DNA of 64,000 nt from Gaoshiqia sediminis (GCF_025907915.1 NZ_JAPAAF010000006.1:62001-126000), one strand, 5' to 3'; numbered from the stretch's first letter, positions 25,980 to 35,149 are shown. Program-made: numbers and translations. The notes: generated by a model from the letters alone, not told the origin.

Positions 25980-27191
25980 ATGAAAAAGAAAATCATCTAT
26001 AGTATTCTGGCAGTGGCCATAATAGCCGCAGGAATTATTTCCTTTTGGTCGTTCAGTAAGGCTGGCCAAACGGTTGAGCTGGAAACTGCAGCGGTCATCC
26101 GGGGCGAAATCAGCGACGTGATCACGGCCACCGGTACGCTTGAAGCGGTAGAAACGGTTGAAGTGGGTACCCAGGTTTCGGGTGTCATCCGGAAAATTTA
26201 TGTCGATTACAATTCGCAGGTGAAAAAAGGACAGTTGCTGGCCCGGCTTGACGAAACCCCCTTGGTGGCTCAGTTGGAGCAGAGTAAAGCGACTGTCGAT
26301 CAGGCGGAAGCCGAAGTGCAGTACCAGAAGGCAACATATGACCGCTATCAGGTGTTGATCGAGAAAAAGCTGATTGCCCAATCGGACTACGACCTGGTGG
26401 TGTACAATTACAACAAGGCGGTGGCCAGCTTAAACAATGCCCGTTCGGTTTACGATAAGAATAAAATCAACCTGTCGTATGCCACGATTTGTTCGCCCAT
26501 TGACGGGATTATTCTCGACCGTGCCGTGGACGAAGGGCAGACCGTGGCGGCCAGCTTCAACACGCCAACCTTGTTTACCATTGCCAACGACCTGACGCAA
26601 ATGCAGGTGGAAGCCAATGTGGATGAGGCCGATATCGGTAATGTCCGCATCGGACAGCGCGTGGAATTCACCGTAGATGCGTATCCAACTTTAAAATTTG
26701 ACGGCGAGGTGATTCAAATCCGTCTGCAACCTGTAGAATCCTCCAATGTCATTACTTACACGGTGGTCATCAATGCGCCCAATCCCGACAAAAAACTGAT
26801 GCCCGGCATGACCGCCAATGCTTCGTTTTATGTAAAAGAATTAAAAGGCATCCCATTGATGCCGGCCAAAGCGTTAAATTTTAATCCGGATCAGAAACTA
26901 CTGATGGCTTATCAGGAGGCGCACCCCGAGGTAAACTTGCAACTTCCGGAAACCGGGATGACGGATTCCGGTGAGCAGGGCAAAACCGTCTGGGTAAAGA
27001 AAGGGAATGTCATTCGTTCGCAACAGGTGACATTGGGGGAAACAGACGAAGCCTTTTATGAAGTAATTTCCGGCTTGGATGAGGGCGATGAGGTGCTTGT
27101 TTCGTTGATCCAAAGTACTGCCGCTGCCGGTGAAAAGTCGGCAGCCCGTAGCCCGTTTATGCCGCAACGCCCGGGTAATAACCGTAAATAA
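25980..27191 (+). CDS. macA: MacA/HlyD-family periplasmic adaptor
   Basis: 403 residues. Membrane anchor at 5-25; lipoyl half motif VGTQVSGVIRKIYVDYNSQV; coiled-coil hairpin at about 100-165 (LEQSKATVDQAEAEVQYQ); second half ATICSPIDGIILDRAVDEGQ; a beta-barrel with IGQRVEFTVDAYPTLKFDG; a C-terminal domain with IRSQQVTLGETDEAFYEVIS. The layout is that of MacA. It links the inner membrane ATPase/permease encoded downstream to the TolC protein encoded just upstream. Confidence 0.93.
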   Translation: MKKKIIYSILAVAIIAAGIISFWSFSKAGQTVELETAAVIRGEISDVITATGTLEAVETVEVGTQVSGVIRKIYVDYNSQVKKGQLLARLDETPLVAQLEQSKATVDQAEAEVQYQKATYDRYQVLIEKKLIAQSDYDLVVYNYNKAVASLNNARSVYDKNKINLSYATICSPIDGIILDRAVDEGQTVAASFNTPTLFTIANDLTQMQVEANVDEADIGNVRIGQRVEFTVDAYPTLKFDGEVIQIRLQPVESSNVITYTVVINAPNPDKKLMPGMTANASFYVKELKGIPLMPAKALNFNPDQKLLMAYQEAHPEVNLQLPETGMTDSGEQGKTVWVKKGNVIRSQQVTLGETDEAFYEVISGLDEGDEVLVSLIQSTAAAGEKSAARSPFMPQRPGNNRK

Positions 27192-27199
27192 TCAAGCTC

Positions 27200-27949
27200 A
27201 TGAACAAGCCGAAAACAATTATTGAAGTCAGTGGGTTGAAGAAGGATTTTCATGTGGGCGAAATTACAGTACACGCACTGAAGGGAATCAACCTGGAGAT
27301 TAAGCAAGGAGAGTTTGTTGCTATTATGGGCACCAGCGGTTCCGGCAAGTCCACCATGCTGAATATCCTGGGGTGCCTGGACAAGCCCACTGCCGGACAG
27401 TATGTGCTGGATGGGGTGAGCATGGGAGAGCTGGGGAAAAATCAATTGGCCGGACTGCGGAACAACAAGCTGGGTTTTGTTTTCCAGAGTTACAACTTGC
27501 TGCCCCGCACCACAGCGTTGGAAAATGTGGAGCTGCCGCTTTTTTATAATTCAAAAGTAAAGGCCAAAGAACGCAAGGAGAGGGCTATTGCCGCGTTGGA
27601 GGCCGTTGGTCTGTCCGACCGGATGTACCACATGCCTAATCAGTTGTCGGGTGGGCAGCAGCAACGCGTGGCCATTGCCCGCTCGTTGGTAAACGACCCG
27701 GTGGTCATATTGGCCGACGAGGCTACCGGAAACCTGGACACACGCACTTCCTACGAAATTATGTCGCTGTTGCAGCGACTGAACGAAGATGGAAAGACTA
27801 TCGTTTTTGTGACCCACGAGCCTGACATTGCCCGCTTTACTACCCGTAATGTCGTGTTCCGCGATGGGCACATCATTCGCGAAGAAATGGTGAAGGACCG
27901 TCTGAATGCTGCCGAAATGCTGAAAAACCTGCCGGTGGAGGAGGATTAA
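27200..27949 (+). CDS. MacB-type ABC transporter ATP-binding protein
   Basis: 249 residues. Walker [10 protein letters not shown] at 44-52, signature LSGGQQQR at 149-156, and a Walker B region [12 protein letters not shown] in which Ala stands where the usual motif has Pro (DEPTGNLD); the H-loop is VTHEPD. It pairs with the single permease 18 bases downstream. Close in pattern to the ATPase at 3897-4643 but clearly not a recent copy. Confidence 0.93.
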   Translation: MNKPKTIIEVSGLKKDFHVGEITVHALKGINLEIKQGEFVAIMGTSGSGKSTMLNILGCLDKPTAGQYVLDGVSMGELGKNQLAGLRNNKLGFVFQSYNLLPRTTALENVELPLFYNSKVKAKERKERAIAALEAVGLSDRMYHMPNQLSGGQQQRVAIARSLVNDPVVILADEATGNLDTRTSYEIMSLLQRLNEDGKTIVFVTHEPDIARFTTRNVVFRDGHIIREEMVKDRLNAAEMLKNLPVEED

Positions 27950-27967
27950 ACGTAAAAATGAGAAAAG

Positions 27968-29188
27968 ATGAATTACAGGAATACATTAAAAATTTCGATG
28001 AATGCCCTGCGCCGGAATAAGTTTCGGGCATTCCTGACCATGTTGGGAATTATTATTGGGGTAGCTTCGGTGATTGCGATGCTGGCCATCGGGCAGGGCT
28101 CGAAGAAAAGCATTCAGGACCAAATGGCCGATATGGGTACTAACCTGATCTTTGCCATGCCCGGCTCCGAGCAGCGGGGTGGGGTGCAGATGGGCAATAG
28201 CGATGCACAAACCATAAAACTCAGCGATGTGGAAGCGGTGGAGCGTGAATGTACCGCCATCAGTGCCGTATCGCCGCAGGTGAGCTCGCGCGGACAGGTG
28301 GTGTATGGCAATAAAAACTGGCCTAGTACGGTGTATGGGGTGAACGAAAAATACCTCGACATCCGGAAATATACGCTGGCTGCCGGACGTATCTTTTCCG
28401 AAGCTGAAGTGCGGAGTTATGCCAAAGTGTGCATTGTTGGGCAAACGGTGGTCGATAACCTTTTCGGAACGGACATCGACCCCATCGGAAAATCAGTCCG
28501 ATTTAATAACATTCCGTTTAAAATTATCGGTGTGCTGGCCGAGAAAGGAGAGAATGGCATGGGGCAGGACCAGGACGACTTGATGCTGTCGCCCTATACC
28601 ACTGTGCAAAAACGGATTTTATCGATTACCCATATTCAGGGCATTTTTGCATCGGCGGTTTCCGAAGATATGAATGACGTGGCCATCGAGCAGTTGACTC
28701 AAACGCTGAGGAAGGCCCATAAAATAAAAGAAAACGATACGGATGATTTCCGGGTGATGTCGCAATCCGAGTTAGTTTCCACCTTTACCTCCATCAGCGA
28801 TGTGCTCACTGCATTGCTGGGCGCCATTGCCGGTATTTCGTTGCTGGTGGGCGGCATTGGTATCATGAATATCATGTACGTATCGGTAACCGAGCGCACC
28901 AAGGAAATTGGCCTGCGCCTGTCGGTTGGCGGACGCGGGGTGGATATCATGATGCAGTTTTTGGTTGAAGCCATCTTGTTGAGCGTTTCGGGCGGGGTTG
29001 TTGGCATTATGCTGGGTATTCTTGCTACCTGGGCAGTATCGTCGGTGATGAACTGGCCGGTAGTGATCATGAGTTCCGCTGTGTTTTTCTCCTTCCTGGT
29101 TTGTTCGGCCATTGGTATCTTTTTTGGCTGGTACCCGGCCCGGAAGGCTGCCGCCCTGAACCCGATTGATGCATTGCGTTACGAATAG
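27968..29188 (+). CDS. MacB-type ABC transporter permease
   Basis: 406 residues. Membrane segment at about 18-42 (RNKFRAFLTMLGIIIGVASV), MacB_PCD periplasmic domain with GTNLIFAMPGSEQRGGVQ, then three C-terminal segments with the FtsX motif RTKEIGLRLSVGGRG and PARKAAALNPIDALRYE at the end. With the ATPase it forms a MacB-like transporter. Unlike the first pump operon there is only one permease. Confidence 0.93.
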   Translation: MNYRNTLKISMNALRRNKFRAFLTMLGIIIGVASVIAMLAIGQGSKKSIQDQMADMGTNLIFAMPGSEQRGGVQMGNSDAQTIKLSDVEAVERECTAISAVSPQVSSRGQVVYGNKNWPSTVYGVNEKYLDIRKYTLAAGRIFSEAEVRSYAKVCIVGQTVVDNLFGTDIDPIGKSVRFNNIPFKIIGVLAEKGENGMGQDQDDLMLSPYTTVQKRILSITHIQGIFASAVSEDMNDVAIEQLTQTLRKAHKIKENDTDDFRVMSQSELVSTFTSISDVLTALLGAIAGISLLVGGIGIMNIMYVSVTERTKEIGLRLSVGGRGVDIMMQFLVEAILLSVSGGVVGIMLGILATWAVSSVMNWPVVIMSSAVFFSFLVCSAIGIFFGWYPARKAAALNPIDALRYE

Positions 29189-29257
29189 TGCATGTGTGCC
29201 GATGGCAGGAAGCTTACTGAAAGATTCCTGCAAAGCCAGTCTGTCAGGCTAATTCGC

Positions 29258-29265
29258 TATATTTG
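29258..29265 (+). promoter_or_regulatory. Putative -7 box of the second kinase/regulator pair
   Basis: TATATTTG, an exact TAnnTTTG match 20 bases before the kinase start codon. No clear -33 element at the usual distance. It suggests that the two-component pair can be made separately from the pump operon. Confidence 0.45.
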
Positions 29266-29285
29266 ATCTGAACAAAATCGTTGAA

Positions 29286-30383
29286 ATGAATTTTACCTTC
29301 CTTTCCAATAAAAAATTGACGGTTGTCCTGCATGCCATGGCCTGGCTGATCATTGTAATTATTCCGCGTTACCTGGTCAGTGCTTTTGGCAGCGGGCAAG
29401 GTGGCGGTTTTCTGTATCAGTTTTATGCCAACACGGCCATTTATGGCGCTATTTTCTATCTGAACTATCTCTGGATTGTTCCGAAATTTTTTTTCAGGGA
29501 AAGTAAACTGAGATACTTTTTGTATGCAGCCGGGGGTATTGTCGCTTTGTTCTTGGTGTCCTGGATTTTAAATGAGTACCTTTTTCATTTCCCCGAGCAC
29601 GAAGAACAGATAGAGCGGATTATGAAGGAACTTGCCAACGGGAAAGAGGTGGATCGGCCACCATTCCGGCAGTTTCGGATTTTTAATTATTTCTACACGG
29701 CGGTGTTGATTTCGGGATTTTCGCTGGGGCTGGGTGTACTCGAAAAATTGGGGCAGAACGAAAAGCAACGCAAGGAACTGGAAAAGGAAAAGCTGAATTC
29801 CGAACTGGCATTTCTGAAAAACCAAGTCAGCCCGCATTTCTTTTTCAATACGCTGAACAATATTTATTCGCTCATTGGCATTGATACGGGCGAGGCACAG
29901 GATGCTGTGCTGAAGCTGTCGAAGCTAATGCGCTATCTGCTATACGAATCCGAGCAGAGCCTGTCGCGGTTGAGCGACGAAATTGCGTTTATGCACAATT
30001 ACATCGACCTGATGAAACTCCGCCTGAGCAAAAAGGTGGAACTTTCTGTTTCGCTTCCCGAAAAGGTGGAGGACATTTTTGTACCGCCGCTCCTGTTTAT
30101 ACCGTTTGTCGAAAACGCCTTTAAGCACGGGGTAAGTTATCGCGAAAACTCCTTCATCGAAATCAGCATGAAGGTTGAGGGGAGCTCGGTTTCATTTTTT
30201 GCGCGGAACAGTATTGGCGCCAGCAGCCAGGCCGGCGACGGGCAACATTCAGGCATTGGGCTCGACAATGTGAAAAAGCGCCTGGACCTGCTGTTCCCAA
30301 ACCAGCATGTGTTGCATATTGTAAAAACTGACAGCGATTTTCGGGTCGAACTGAAGCTGGAAACCAAAAATCTGAATGCATGA
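29286..30383 (+). CDS. LytS-type sensor histidine kinase
   Basis: 365 residues. Three to four membrane helices up to about residue 155, a short coiled coil (NEKQRKELEKEKLNSELAFL), then the His_kinase domain with phospho-acceptor His in NQVSPHFFFNTLNNIYSL near 182 and an HATPase part with ENAFKHGV and GIGLDNVKKRL. Its stop overlaps the regulator start (ATGA), so the two are co-translated. It probably senses a membrane-level signal and controls the pump encoded upstream (inference from position). Confidence 0.92.
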   Translation: MNFTFLSNKKLTVVLHAMAWLIIVIIPRYLVSAFGSGQGGGFLYQFYANTAIYGAIFYLNYLWIVPKFFFRESKLRYFLYAAGGIVALFLVSWILNEYLFHFPEHEEQIERIMKELANGKEVDRPPFRQFRIFNYFYTAVLISGFSLGLGVLEKLGQNEKQRKELEKEKLNSELAFLKNQVSPHFFFNTLNNIYSLIGIDTGEAQDAVLKLSKLMRYLLYESEQSLSRLSDEIAFMHNYIDLMKLRLSKKVELSVSLPEKVEDIFVPPLLFIPFVENAFKHGVSYRENSFIEISMKVEGSSVSFFARNSIGASSQAGDGQHSGIGLDNVKKRLDLLFPNQHVLHIVKTDSDFRVELKLETKNLNA

Positions 30384-31096
30384 AGCTCCGGACCATTGCC
30401 CTCGATGACGAACCGCTGGCCCTGAAATTGGTAGCCGGTTATGTTCAGAAAACCCCGTTTTTAGAACTGGTGGGCGAGTTTGATAATCCGATGGATGCGA
30501 TGGATTTTTTGGCTGACCAGGTGGTTGACCTCATTGTCCTCGACATTCAGATGCCCGACCTCACCGGCATTGAATTCACCAAAACGCTCACGAATCCGCC
30601 CAAAATTATTTTCACTACCGCCTACGAAAAGTACGCCATCGAAGGGTTTAAGGTGAATGCGGTGGACTATCTGCTAAAACCGTTCAGCTACCCGGAATTT
30701 CTGGTGGCGGCACAAAAAGCGAAAAAGCTGGTCGAACTAGAGCAGTCGGCCTTTCCAACCATTGAGGCCAACAATCAGTTTTTGTTTTTGAAATCGGAAT
30801 ACAAAATCCGCCGCATCAACTTCAACGATATTTTATACATCGAAGGATTAAAGGATTATGTGAAAGTTTTCTTGCAAAACGAAGAAAAGCCAATCCTCTC
30901 CTTGAATTCGGTGAAAGCGCTGGAACAGAAATTACCCGCCGACCGCTTTATGAGGGTACACCGGTCGTTTATCGTCAACCTCGAAAAGATCGCAACCATC
31001 GAGCGCAGTCGCATTGTGTTCGGGAAAACCTATATTCCCGTGAGCGACCAGTACAAAGATCGTTTTCAGGAATACCTGAACCGAAATTTTTTGTAA
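30380..31096 (+). CDS. LytTR-family response regulator
   Basis: 238 residues. Receiver domain at 1-115: ALDDEPLA, phospho-acceptor Asp in DLIVLDIQMPDLTG near 54, and KPF near 104; LytTR domain at about 140-236 with FMRVHRSFIVNLEKI. Partner of the kinase it overlaps. Same domain order as the regulator at 10436-11197. Confidence 0.93.
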   Translation: MKLRTIALDDEPLALKLVAGYVQKTPFLELVGEFDNPMDAMDFLADQVVDLIVLDIQMPDLTGIEFTKTLTNPPKIIFTTAYEKYAIEGFKVNAVDYLLKPFSYPEFLVAAQKAKKLVELEQSAFPTIEANNQFLFLKSEYKIRRINFNDILYIEGLKDYVKVFLQNEEKPILSLNSVKALEQKLPADRFMRVHRSFIVNLEKIATIERSRIVFGKTYIPVSDQYKDRFQEYLNRNFL

Positions 31097-31162
31097 ATCC
31101 TTTTTCCTGAAGATTGGCCATTCGGTCGCTGATGTTTATTGCTTGTTGTGCTGAAGTTCAGA

Positions 31163-31592
31163 TAACTTGAAATTTGGAAGCTGTAATTTGCGGCTTTCCA
31201 CAAGCTGGCGCCCATTCTATTCTTATTCCCTATGGCATTTTCTTTGGTGGAGGCTGCACGAATTGAAAAAGTCGTTGCACGAGCCGGAGTAGCCGTTGCA
31301 CAGTTCAAAGCTGACATTGTTTCACTCCTAACTGACATTGTTTCAGGTGAAGCGCTTATTGCACGGTACAGACCGGTCGTTGTTTCAGTTGAAGTGGTCA
31401 TTGCACGGTACAGACCGGTCGTTGTTTCAGTTGAAGTGGTCATTGCACGGGTTTTAGCAGTTGTTGTTTGAGTCGAAGTGTTCATTGCACGGGTCATGGC
31501 AGGTGTTGTTTGAGGCGAAGTGGTCATTGCATGCAATCGCGCGGGAGCAGGGGGCAACTTGAAATTTGGAAGCCGGAAGTTGCAGCTTTTCC
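31163..31592. repeat. Degenerate 42-bp tandem repeat bracketed by a 38-bp direct repeat
   Basis: Between about 31,300 and 31,535 the unit gttgtttcagttgaagtggt plus cattgcacggtacagaccgg and tc (42 bp) occurs twice perfectly and about three to four more times with changes. The block is flanked by two copies of a related 38-bp sequence (aacttgaaatttggaagc then tgcggctttcc-like) at 31163-31200 and 31555-31592. Both strands stay open through part of it (for example a 14-residue repeat with TTSTETTT on the minus strand), but no start, signal or family supports a gene. The second flank lies just before the fmt -7 box. Confidence 0.75.
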
Positions 31593-31611
31593 GCCAATAC
31601 CGGTATCTTTG
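31582..31611 (+). promoter_or_regulatory. Putative promoter of fmt
   Basis: TTG at about 31580-31582, a 21-base spacer and TATCTTTG at 31604-31611. It lies 17 bases before the fmt start at 31628 and rules out the longer reading frame that opens at 31520. Confidence 0.5.
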
Positions 31612-31627
31612 CACAAAACCACCAGTT

Positions 31628-32590
31628 ATGACAGGAAAAGATTTGCGCATCGTTTTCATGGGAACGCCCGATTTTGCAACGGCCAGTTTGCAGGCATTGG
31701 TTGAGAATGGCTACCAGGTTGTCGGGGTTATTACTGCTCCCGACAAACCCGCGGGGCGCGGACGGCAATTGCAAGAGTCGGCCGTAAAGAAATATGCCGC
31801 CGAAAAAGGCTTGCACATCATGCAGCCCGAAAAACTGAAAAATCCGGATTTTATAGCTGAATTGGAACGTTTGAAGGCCGATTTGCAGGTGGTCGTAGCG
31901 TTTCGCATGTTGCCCGAAGCAGTTTGGCACATGCCGCGGTTGGGGACCTTCAACCTGCATGGTTCGCTGCTGCCGCAATACCGTGGCGCCGCCCCGCTCA
32001 ACTGGGCCATCATCAATGGAGAAAAAGAAACCGGCGTCACTACGTTCCTGTTGTCCCACGAAATTGATACCGGGGCCATTCTTTTCCGCGAAAAGATTAC
32101 GATTGGCGAAAATGATACGGTGGGCGATATTCACGATCGTTTGATGGAAATTGGCGCAGGCCTGGTCGTAAAAACAGTTGACGCCCTGGCTGATGGCCAT
32201 TGTTCGCCAATTGATCAGGACGCGATTAAAGTGGATGAACTGAAACCGGCGCCTAAAATTTTCAAAGAGGATTGCCGGATTGATTGGACAAAACCCGGTG
32301 TGCAAATCCGGAACCTGATCCGCGGACTTTCGCCTTACCCGGCTGCCTGGACCGAGTTGAAAGCTTCTGAAGGACAAACGTTGGCAATGAAAGTATTTTC
32401 GGCCGATTTGGAAATGGGTTCAGTAGCACAACCCGGCTCCATCCAAACCGATGGAAAAAACTACCTGAAAGTAGCCACAGCTGATGGCTGGCTGTCCATT
32501 ACCGACTTGCAGCTGGCCGGTAAAAAGCGGATGAACACCGTTGAATTTCTCCGTGGTTTCCACGGGATTGAAAATGCACGGGTGCAATGA
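31628..32590 (+). CDS. fmt: Methionyl-tRNA formyltransferase
   Basis: 320 residues from the Met at 31628 (TGKDLRIVFMGTPDFAT). The formyltransferase domain shows APDKPAGRGRQLQ and the catalytic Asn-His block NLHGSLLPQYRGAAPLNWAI with ETGVTTF further on; the C-terminal OB-like domain starts near 210 (INW/RIDWTKPGVQIRNLIRGL). It formylates Met on initiator tRNA. The frame is open 36 codons further upstream, but those codons lie in the intergenic repeat and before the promoter. Confidence 0.96.
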   Translation: MTGKDLRIVFMGTPDFATASLQALVENGYQVVGVITAPDKPAGRGRQLQESAVKKYAAEKGLHIMQPEKLKNPDFIAELERLKADLQVVVAFRMLPEAVWHMPRLGTFNLHGSLLPQYRGAAPLNWAIINGEKETGVTTFLLSHEIDTGAILFREKITIGENDTVGDIHDRLMEIGAGLVVKTVDALADGHCSPIDQDAIKVDELKPAPKIFKEDCRIDWTKPGVQIRNLIRGLSPYPAAWTELKASEGQTLAMKVFSADLEMGSVAQPGSIQTDGKNYLKVATADGWLSITDLQLAGKKRMNTVEFLRGFHGIENARVQ

Positions 32591-32868
32591 AGCGCTTGCT
32601 GCTGAAAACAGGCAAAAGCCTGCTGGCTTTGTTGCTTTTGTTGCTCGGCCTGTTTTTCTTTTATGTGGATTGGTTTATTTTCAGGTATGTGCTTTGGCCA
32701 TCGTGGAAAGCTGGTAGTCTGCAACTGCACGAAAGCCTCTCCATTTATAAATTTACCTTTCGGGGAAACCTGGCCTATCTTCCTTTTCTGATCTATCTGT
32801 TGATCGGTCTGTTTTTACTTTACATTTTTGCCCGGACGATTTACCGCACCTGGGGCAGGCGCGGTTAG
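32587..32868 (+). CDS. Small two-helix membrane protein
   Basis: 93 residues. Two hydrophobic helices, at about 10-30 (LLALLLLLLGLFFFYVDWF) and 60-83 (LPFLIYLLIGLFLLYIFART), with a basic end. The ATG overlaps the fmt stop (ATGA), which favours real, coupled translation. It ends 4 bases inside the convergent glucosaminidase gene. I recognise no family. Confidence 0.6.
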   Translation: MKRLLLKTGKSLLALLLLLLGLFFFYVDWFIFRYVLWPSWKAGSLQLHESLSIYKFTFRGNLAYLPFLIYLLIGLFLLYIFARTIYRTWGRRG

Positions 32869-33818
32869 TTCCGCGGTTTTTTCTTTCTTAGGTAAATCGC
32901 ATCTCCGTTGGAAGGTTTTTCATTTTCACCCATCCGGTTGAGCCGGTACAATTTTTTCAGTTTGATACCATAACGTTGCGAAATGTAGTGCATGTTGTCG
33001 TCTGCTTCAAAAATATGCACCTCGTTATTTTTGTGGGCTTTATTGCGTTTCGGTTCAATGTATAAAATTTCATTTTCGCGCAACCTTCTATTTTCGGACA
33101 GATCGTTATATCTAAAAACTTCCCAGGTTTTCAGACCAAACTCGTCGGCGATTTTTTGAGGAGAATCACCTACTTTAACCACAATCGATCGTAATCCGTT
33201 GCGATGGACTACCTTGCGGGTAATGTACGGATTAATCAAGGTTGAACCATTGTCGGTTCCGTTTTTAGGTGTGGCAATGCGGGCAATCTGTTGCGGATCA
33301 ATGCCTTGATCGTATAGGTATAGTTTGTTTTCCTCGATGATTTTAATCAGTAAGGCAGGATAATTCGGATTGGTGGCATAACCGGCTTTTTTCAGTCCGT
33401 GTGCCCAGCCTTTGTAGTCGGTGATGTCGAGCGTGAACAGTTCGCCATAGCGCGGGTTTGCCATCAGAAAATTACTGTGGTCGATGAAAGACTCTTCTAC
33501 CGAACCATATCTCCGGAAACATTCATTCCGGTGATCGTCATCATGATAAACGCGTTTGCCCTTCCAGTCATTTTTACACTTAATGCCAAAGTGATTGTTC
33601 GATTTCAGGCTGAGCTGGCTGTTGCCATTACCGGATTCGAGGCTGGCCTGCGCCAGTTTGATGCTGGCCGGTATGCCGGTTCGCTGCATCTCGGAAATGG
33701 CCAGTTTACGGTATGTTTTTATATATTCTTCGCGGGTGTAAACGCGTTGTGAGAATCCGGCAAGAAAAACCAGACTGAGAATAAACGACAATAAAATCTT
33801 TCTGATCATATCCATCAA
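32865..33818 (-). CDS. Glucosaminidase (FlgJ-like) with LysM repeats
   Basis: 317 residues. Signal peptide at about 1-23 (LAGFSQRVYT), then the glucosaminidase domain to about 165 with the catalytic Glu region ASIKLAQASLESGNGNSQL, NNHFGIKC and RRYGSVEESFIDHSNFL; two LysM units follow, near 215-260 and 268-313 (VKVGDSPQKIADEFGLKTWE and NMHYISQRYGIKLKKL). It should cleave the GlcNAc bond in peptidoglycan at the cell wall. Alternative start at residue 4. Confidence 0.92.
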   Translation of the reverse strand: MMDMIRKILLSFILSLVFLAGFSQRVYTREEYIKTYRKLAISEMQRTGIPASIKLAQASLESGNGNSQLSLKSNNHFGIKCKNDWKGKRVYHDDDHRNECFRRYGSVEESFIDHSNFLMANPRYGELFTLDITDYKGWAHGLKKAGYATNPNYPALLIKIIEENKLYLYDQGIDPQQIARIATPKNGTDNGSTLINPYITRKVVHRNGLRSIVVKVGDSPQKIADEFGLKTWEVFRYNDLSENRRLRENEILYIEPKRNKAHKNNEVHIFEADDNMHYISQRYGIKLKKLYRLNRMGENEKPSNGDAIYLRKKKPRN

Positions 33819-33854
33819 TTTTTCTGAAAATATAATTAGCCAACTTTTTCCCCG

Positions 33855-33885
33855 TTGGCATACATATTTTAAAAACGTACTTTTG
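33855..33885 (+). promoter_or_regulatory. Promoter of cdd
   Basis: TTG at 33855-33857, a 20-base spacer and TACTTTTG at 33878-33885, 17 bases before the cytidine deaminase start codon. Confidence 0.6.
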
Positions 33886-33902
33886 GGGAAAGGCTATATC
33901 TT

Positions 33903-34394
33903 ATGCAAGCAAAAGAAATCAAAATTCTTGTTTCTGAGTACGAAAGTCTGGAAGAGTTAATAACAACCGATCGTGAATTAGTGGTTGCGGCCCGCGAAAT
34001 TGCTCAAAACGCCTATGCTCCGTATTCCGGTTTTAAGGTTGGCGCAGCACTTTTGATGGAGGATGGCAGCATTGTTTGCGGGAATAACCAGGAGAATGCT
34101 TCGTCGCCGGTTGGCATCTGTGCTGAGCGGACCGCTTTGTTTTGGGCAAATGCCAATTTCCCGGAGAAAGCGGTTAAGGCCATTGCCGTTACCGCAATTG
34201 ATCAATCGGGCAGCCGGGCTATAAACCTGAGCCCGTGCGGTGCCTGTCGTCAGGTGTTGCTCGAAACCCAGCACCGCTTTTCGCAACCTATCCGGATTTT
34301 GCTCGACAGCCGCGAAAAAATTGAGGTTCTTCAGGATGCTGACAGTCTGTTGCCGCTAAGTTTCAACGGCAACTCGCTGAAGGCCGGGGTTTAG
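33903..34394 (+). CDS. cdd: Cytidine deaminase
   Basis: 163 residues, homotetrameric type length plus a short N-terminal extension. Zinc motifs are visible: NASSPVGICAERTALFWAN (C-A-E with catalytic Glu) and LSPCGACRQVLLE (P-C-x-x-C). Substrate loop AYAPYSGFKVGAALL. It turns cytidine or deoxycytidine into uridine or deoxyuridine for pyrimidine salvage. Confidence 0.95.
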   Translation: MQAKEIKILVSEYESLEELITTDRELVVAAREIAQNAYAPYSGFKVGAALLMEDGSIVCGNNQENASSPVGICAERTALFWANANFPEKAVKAIAVTAIDQSGSRAINLSPCGACRQVLLETQHRFSQPIRILLDSREKIEVLQDADSLLPLSFNGNSLKAGV

Positions 34395-34416
34395 CCTCCT
34401 CATTGGAATCTGCTTC

Positions 34417-34450
34417 AAAAAAAATGCGGATAAAATCCGCACCTTTTTCC
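34417..34450. terminator. Bidirectional terminator between cdd and rluA-like gene
   Basis: tgcggat at 34425-34431 and atccgca at 34435-34441 form a 7-bp stem with a 3-base loop. An A-run precedes it and a T-run follows it, so it can stop transcripts from both sides of this convergent pair. Confidence 0.75.
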
Positions 34451-34451
34451 C

Positions 34452-35144
34452 TTAATCTTTCAATTCTTTGATCTGGATCAGATCATCCCATATGGCATCA
34501 CCTTTTGGTGGCCTGGCCACAATTTTAATGGGTTCCTTTTTTACCGGATGAATAAACTCCAATTTACGCGCATGAAGGTGAATGCCTCCATCCGGGTTGC
34601 TTCGTTCGGCCCCGTATTTTAAATCGCCTTTGATGTGGCATCCCATTTTTGCCAGTTGTACCCGTATTTGGTGGTGCCTTCCGGTATGCAGGTCAATTTC
34701 GAGCAGGTGATAGCGGTTTACACTGGCCATGTGCTTATAGGAAAGACTGCAAAAGCGACCACCTTTTTTGGGTTTTGAACTGGCGAAACTCTTGTTTTTA
34801 CCTTCGTCTTTCCAGAGGTAGTGTTCCAGTGTTCCTTCTTCCAGTTCCGGTAGTACATCCACCACGGCCCAATATGTTTTTTTGATGGCATCCTTGTCCT
34901 GGAACATTTCGTTCAGGCGGGTAAGTGCTTTGCTGGTGCGGGCAAAAAGTACAATGCCGCTGGTAGGCCGGTCGAGCCGGTGTGGCGATCCCAGGTACAC
35001 ATCGCCAGGCTTATTATATTTCTTTTTGATGTAGGCTTTTACCTGGTCAATCAGCGTGACATCGCCGGTTTTGTCGCCCTGCACAATTTCGCCACAGGCT
35101 TTGTTCACAGCGATAATATGGTTGTCTTCGTAAATTACTTGCAT
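34452..35144 (-). CDS. RluA-family pseudouridine synthase
   Basis: 230 residues. Catalytic block YLGSPHRLDRPTSGIVLFAR with the Asp of HRLDRPTSG near 59, and the second motif LHTGRHHQIRVQLAKMG near 150. There is no N-terminal S4 domain, so it belongs to the short RluA/TruC-like forms that modify rRNA or tRNA uridines. The exact target base cannot be told from sequence. Confidence 0.92.
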   Translation of the reverse strand: MQVIYEDNHIIAVNKACGEIVQGDKTGDVTLIDQVKAYIKKKYNKPGDVYLGSPHRLDRPTSGIVLFARTSKALTRLNEMFQDKDAIKKTYWAVVDVLPELEEGTLEHYLWKDEGKNKSFASSKPKKGGRFCSLSYKHMASVNRYHLLEIDLHTGRHHQIRVQLAKMGCHIKGDLKYGAERSNPDGGIHLHARKLEFIHPVKKEPIKIVARPPKGDAIWDDLIQIKELKD

Positions 35145-35149
35145 ACCAA

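Noticed and set aside
26910-27170. Loss of function of the second adaptor's C-terminus
   Set aside because: The tail is Pro/Arg rich but in frame and typical of MacA-like proteins of this group.
31200-31540. CRISPR array
   Set aside because: Repeats are directly adjacent, decayed and have no unique spacers of even length; no cas genes in the window.
31066-31659. 197-codon minus-strand ORF over the tandem repeat
   Set aside because: It exists because the 42-bp unit is a multiple of three and has no stops; the rest is unstructured and the frame runs into the regulator gene.
31454-32377. 307-codon minus-strand ORF opposite fmt
   Set aside because: Antisense shadow of a clear fmt gene; no domain pattern.
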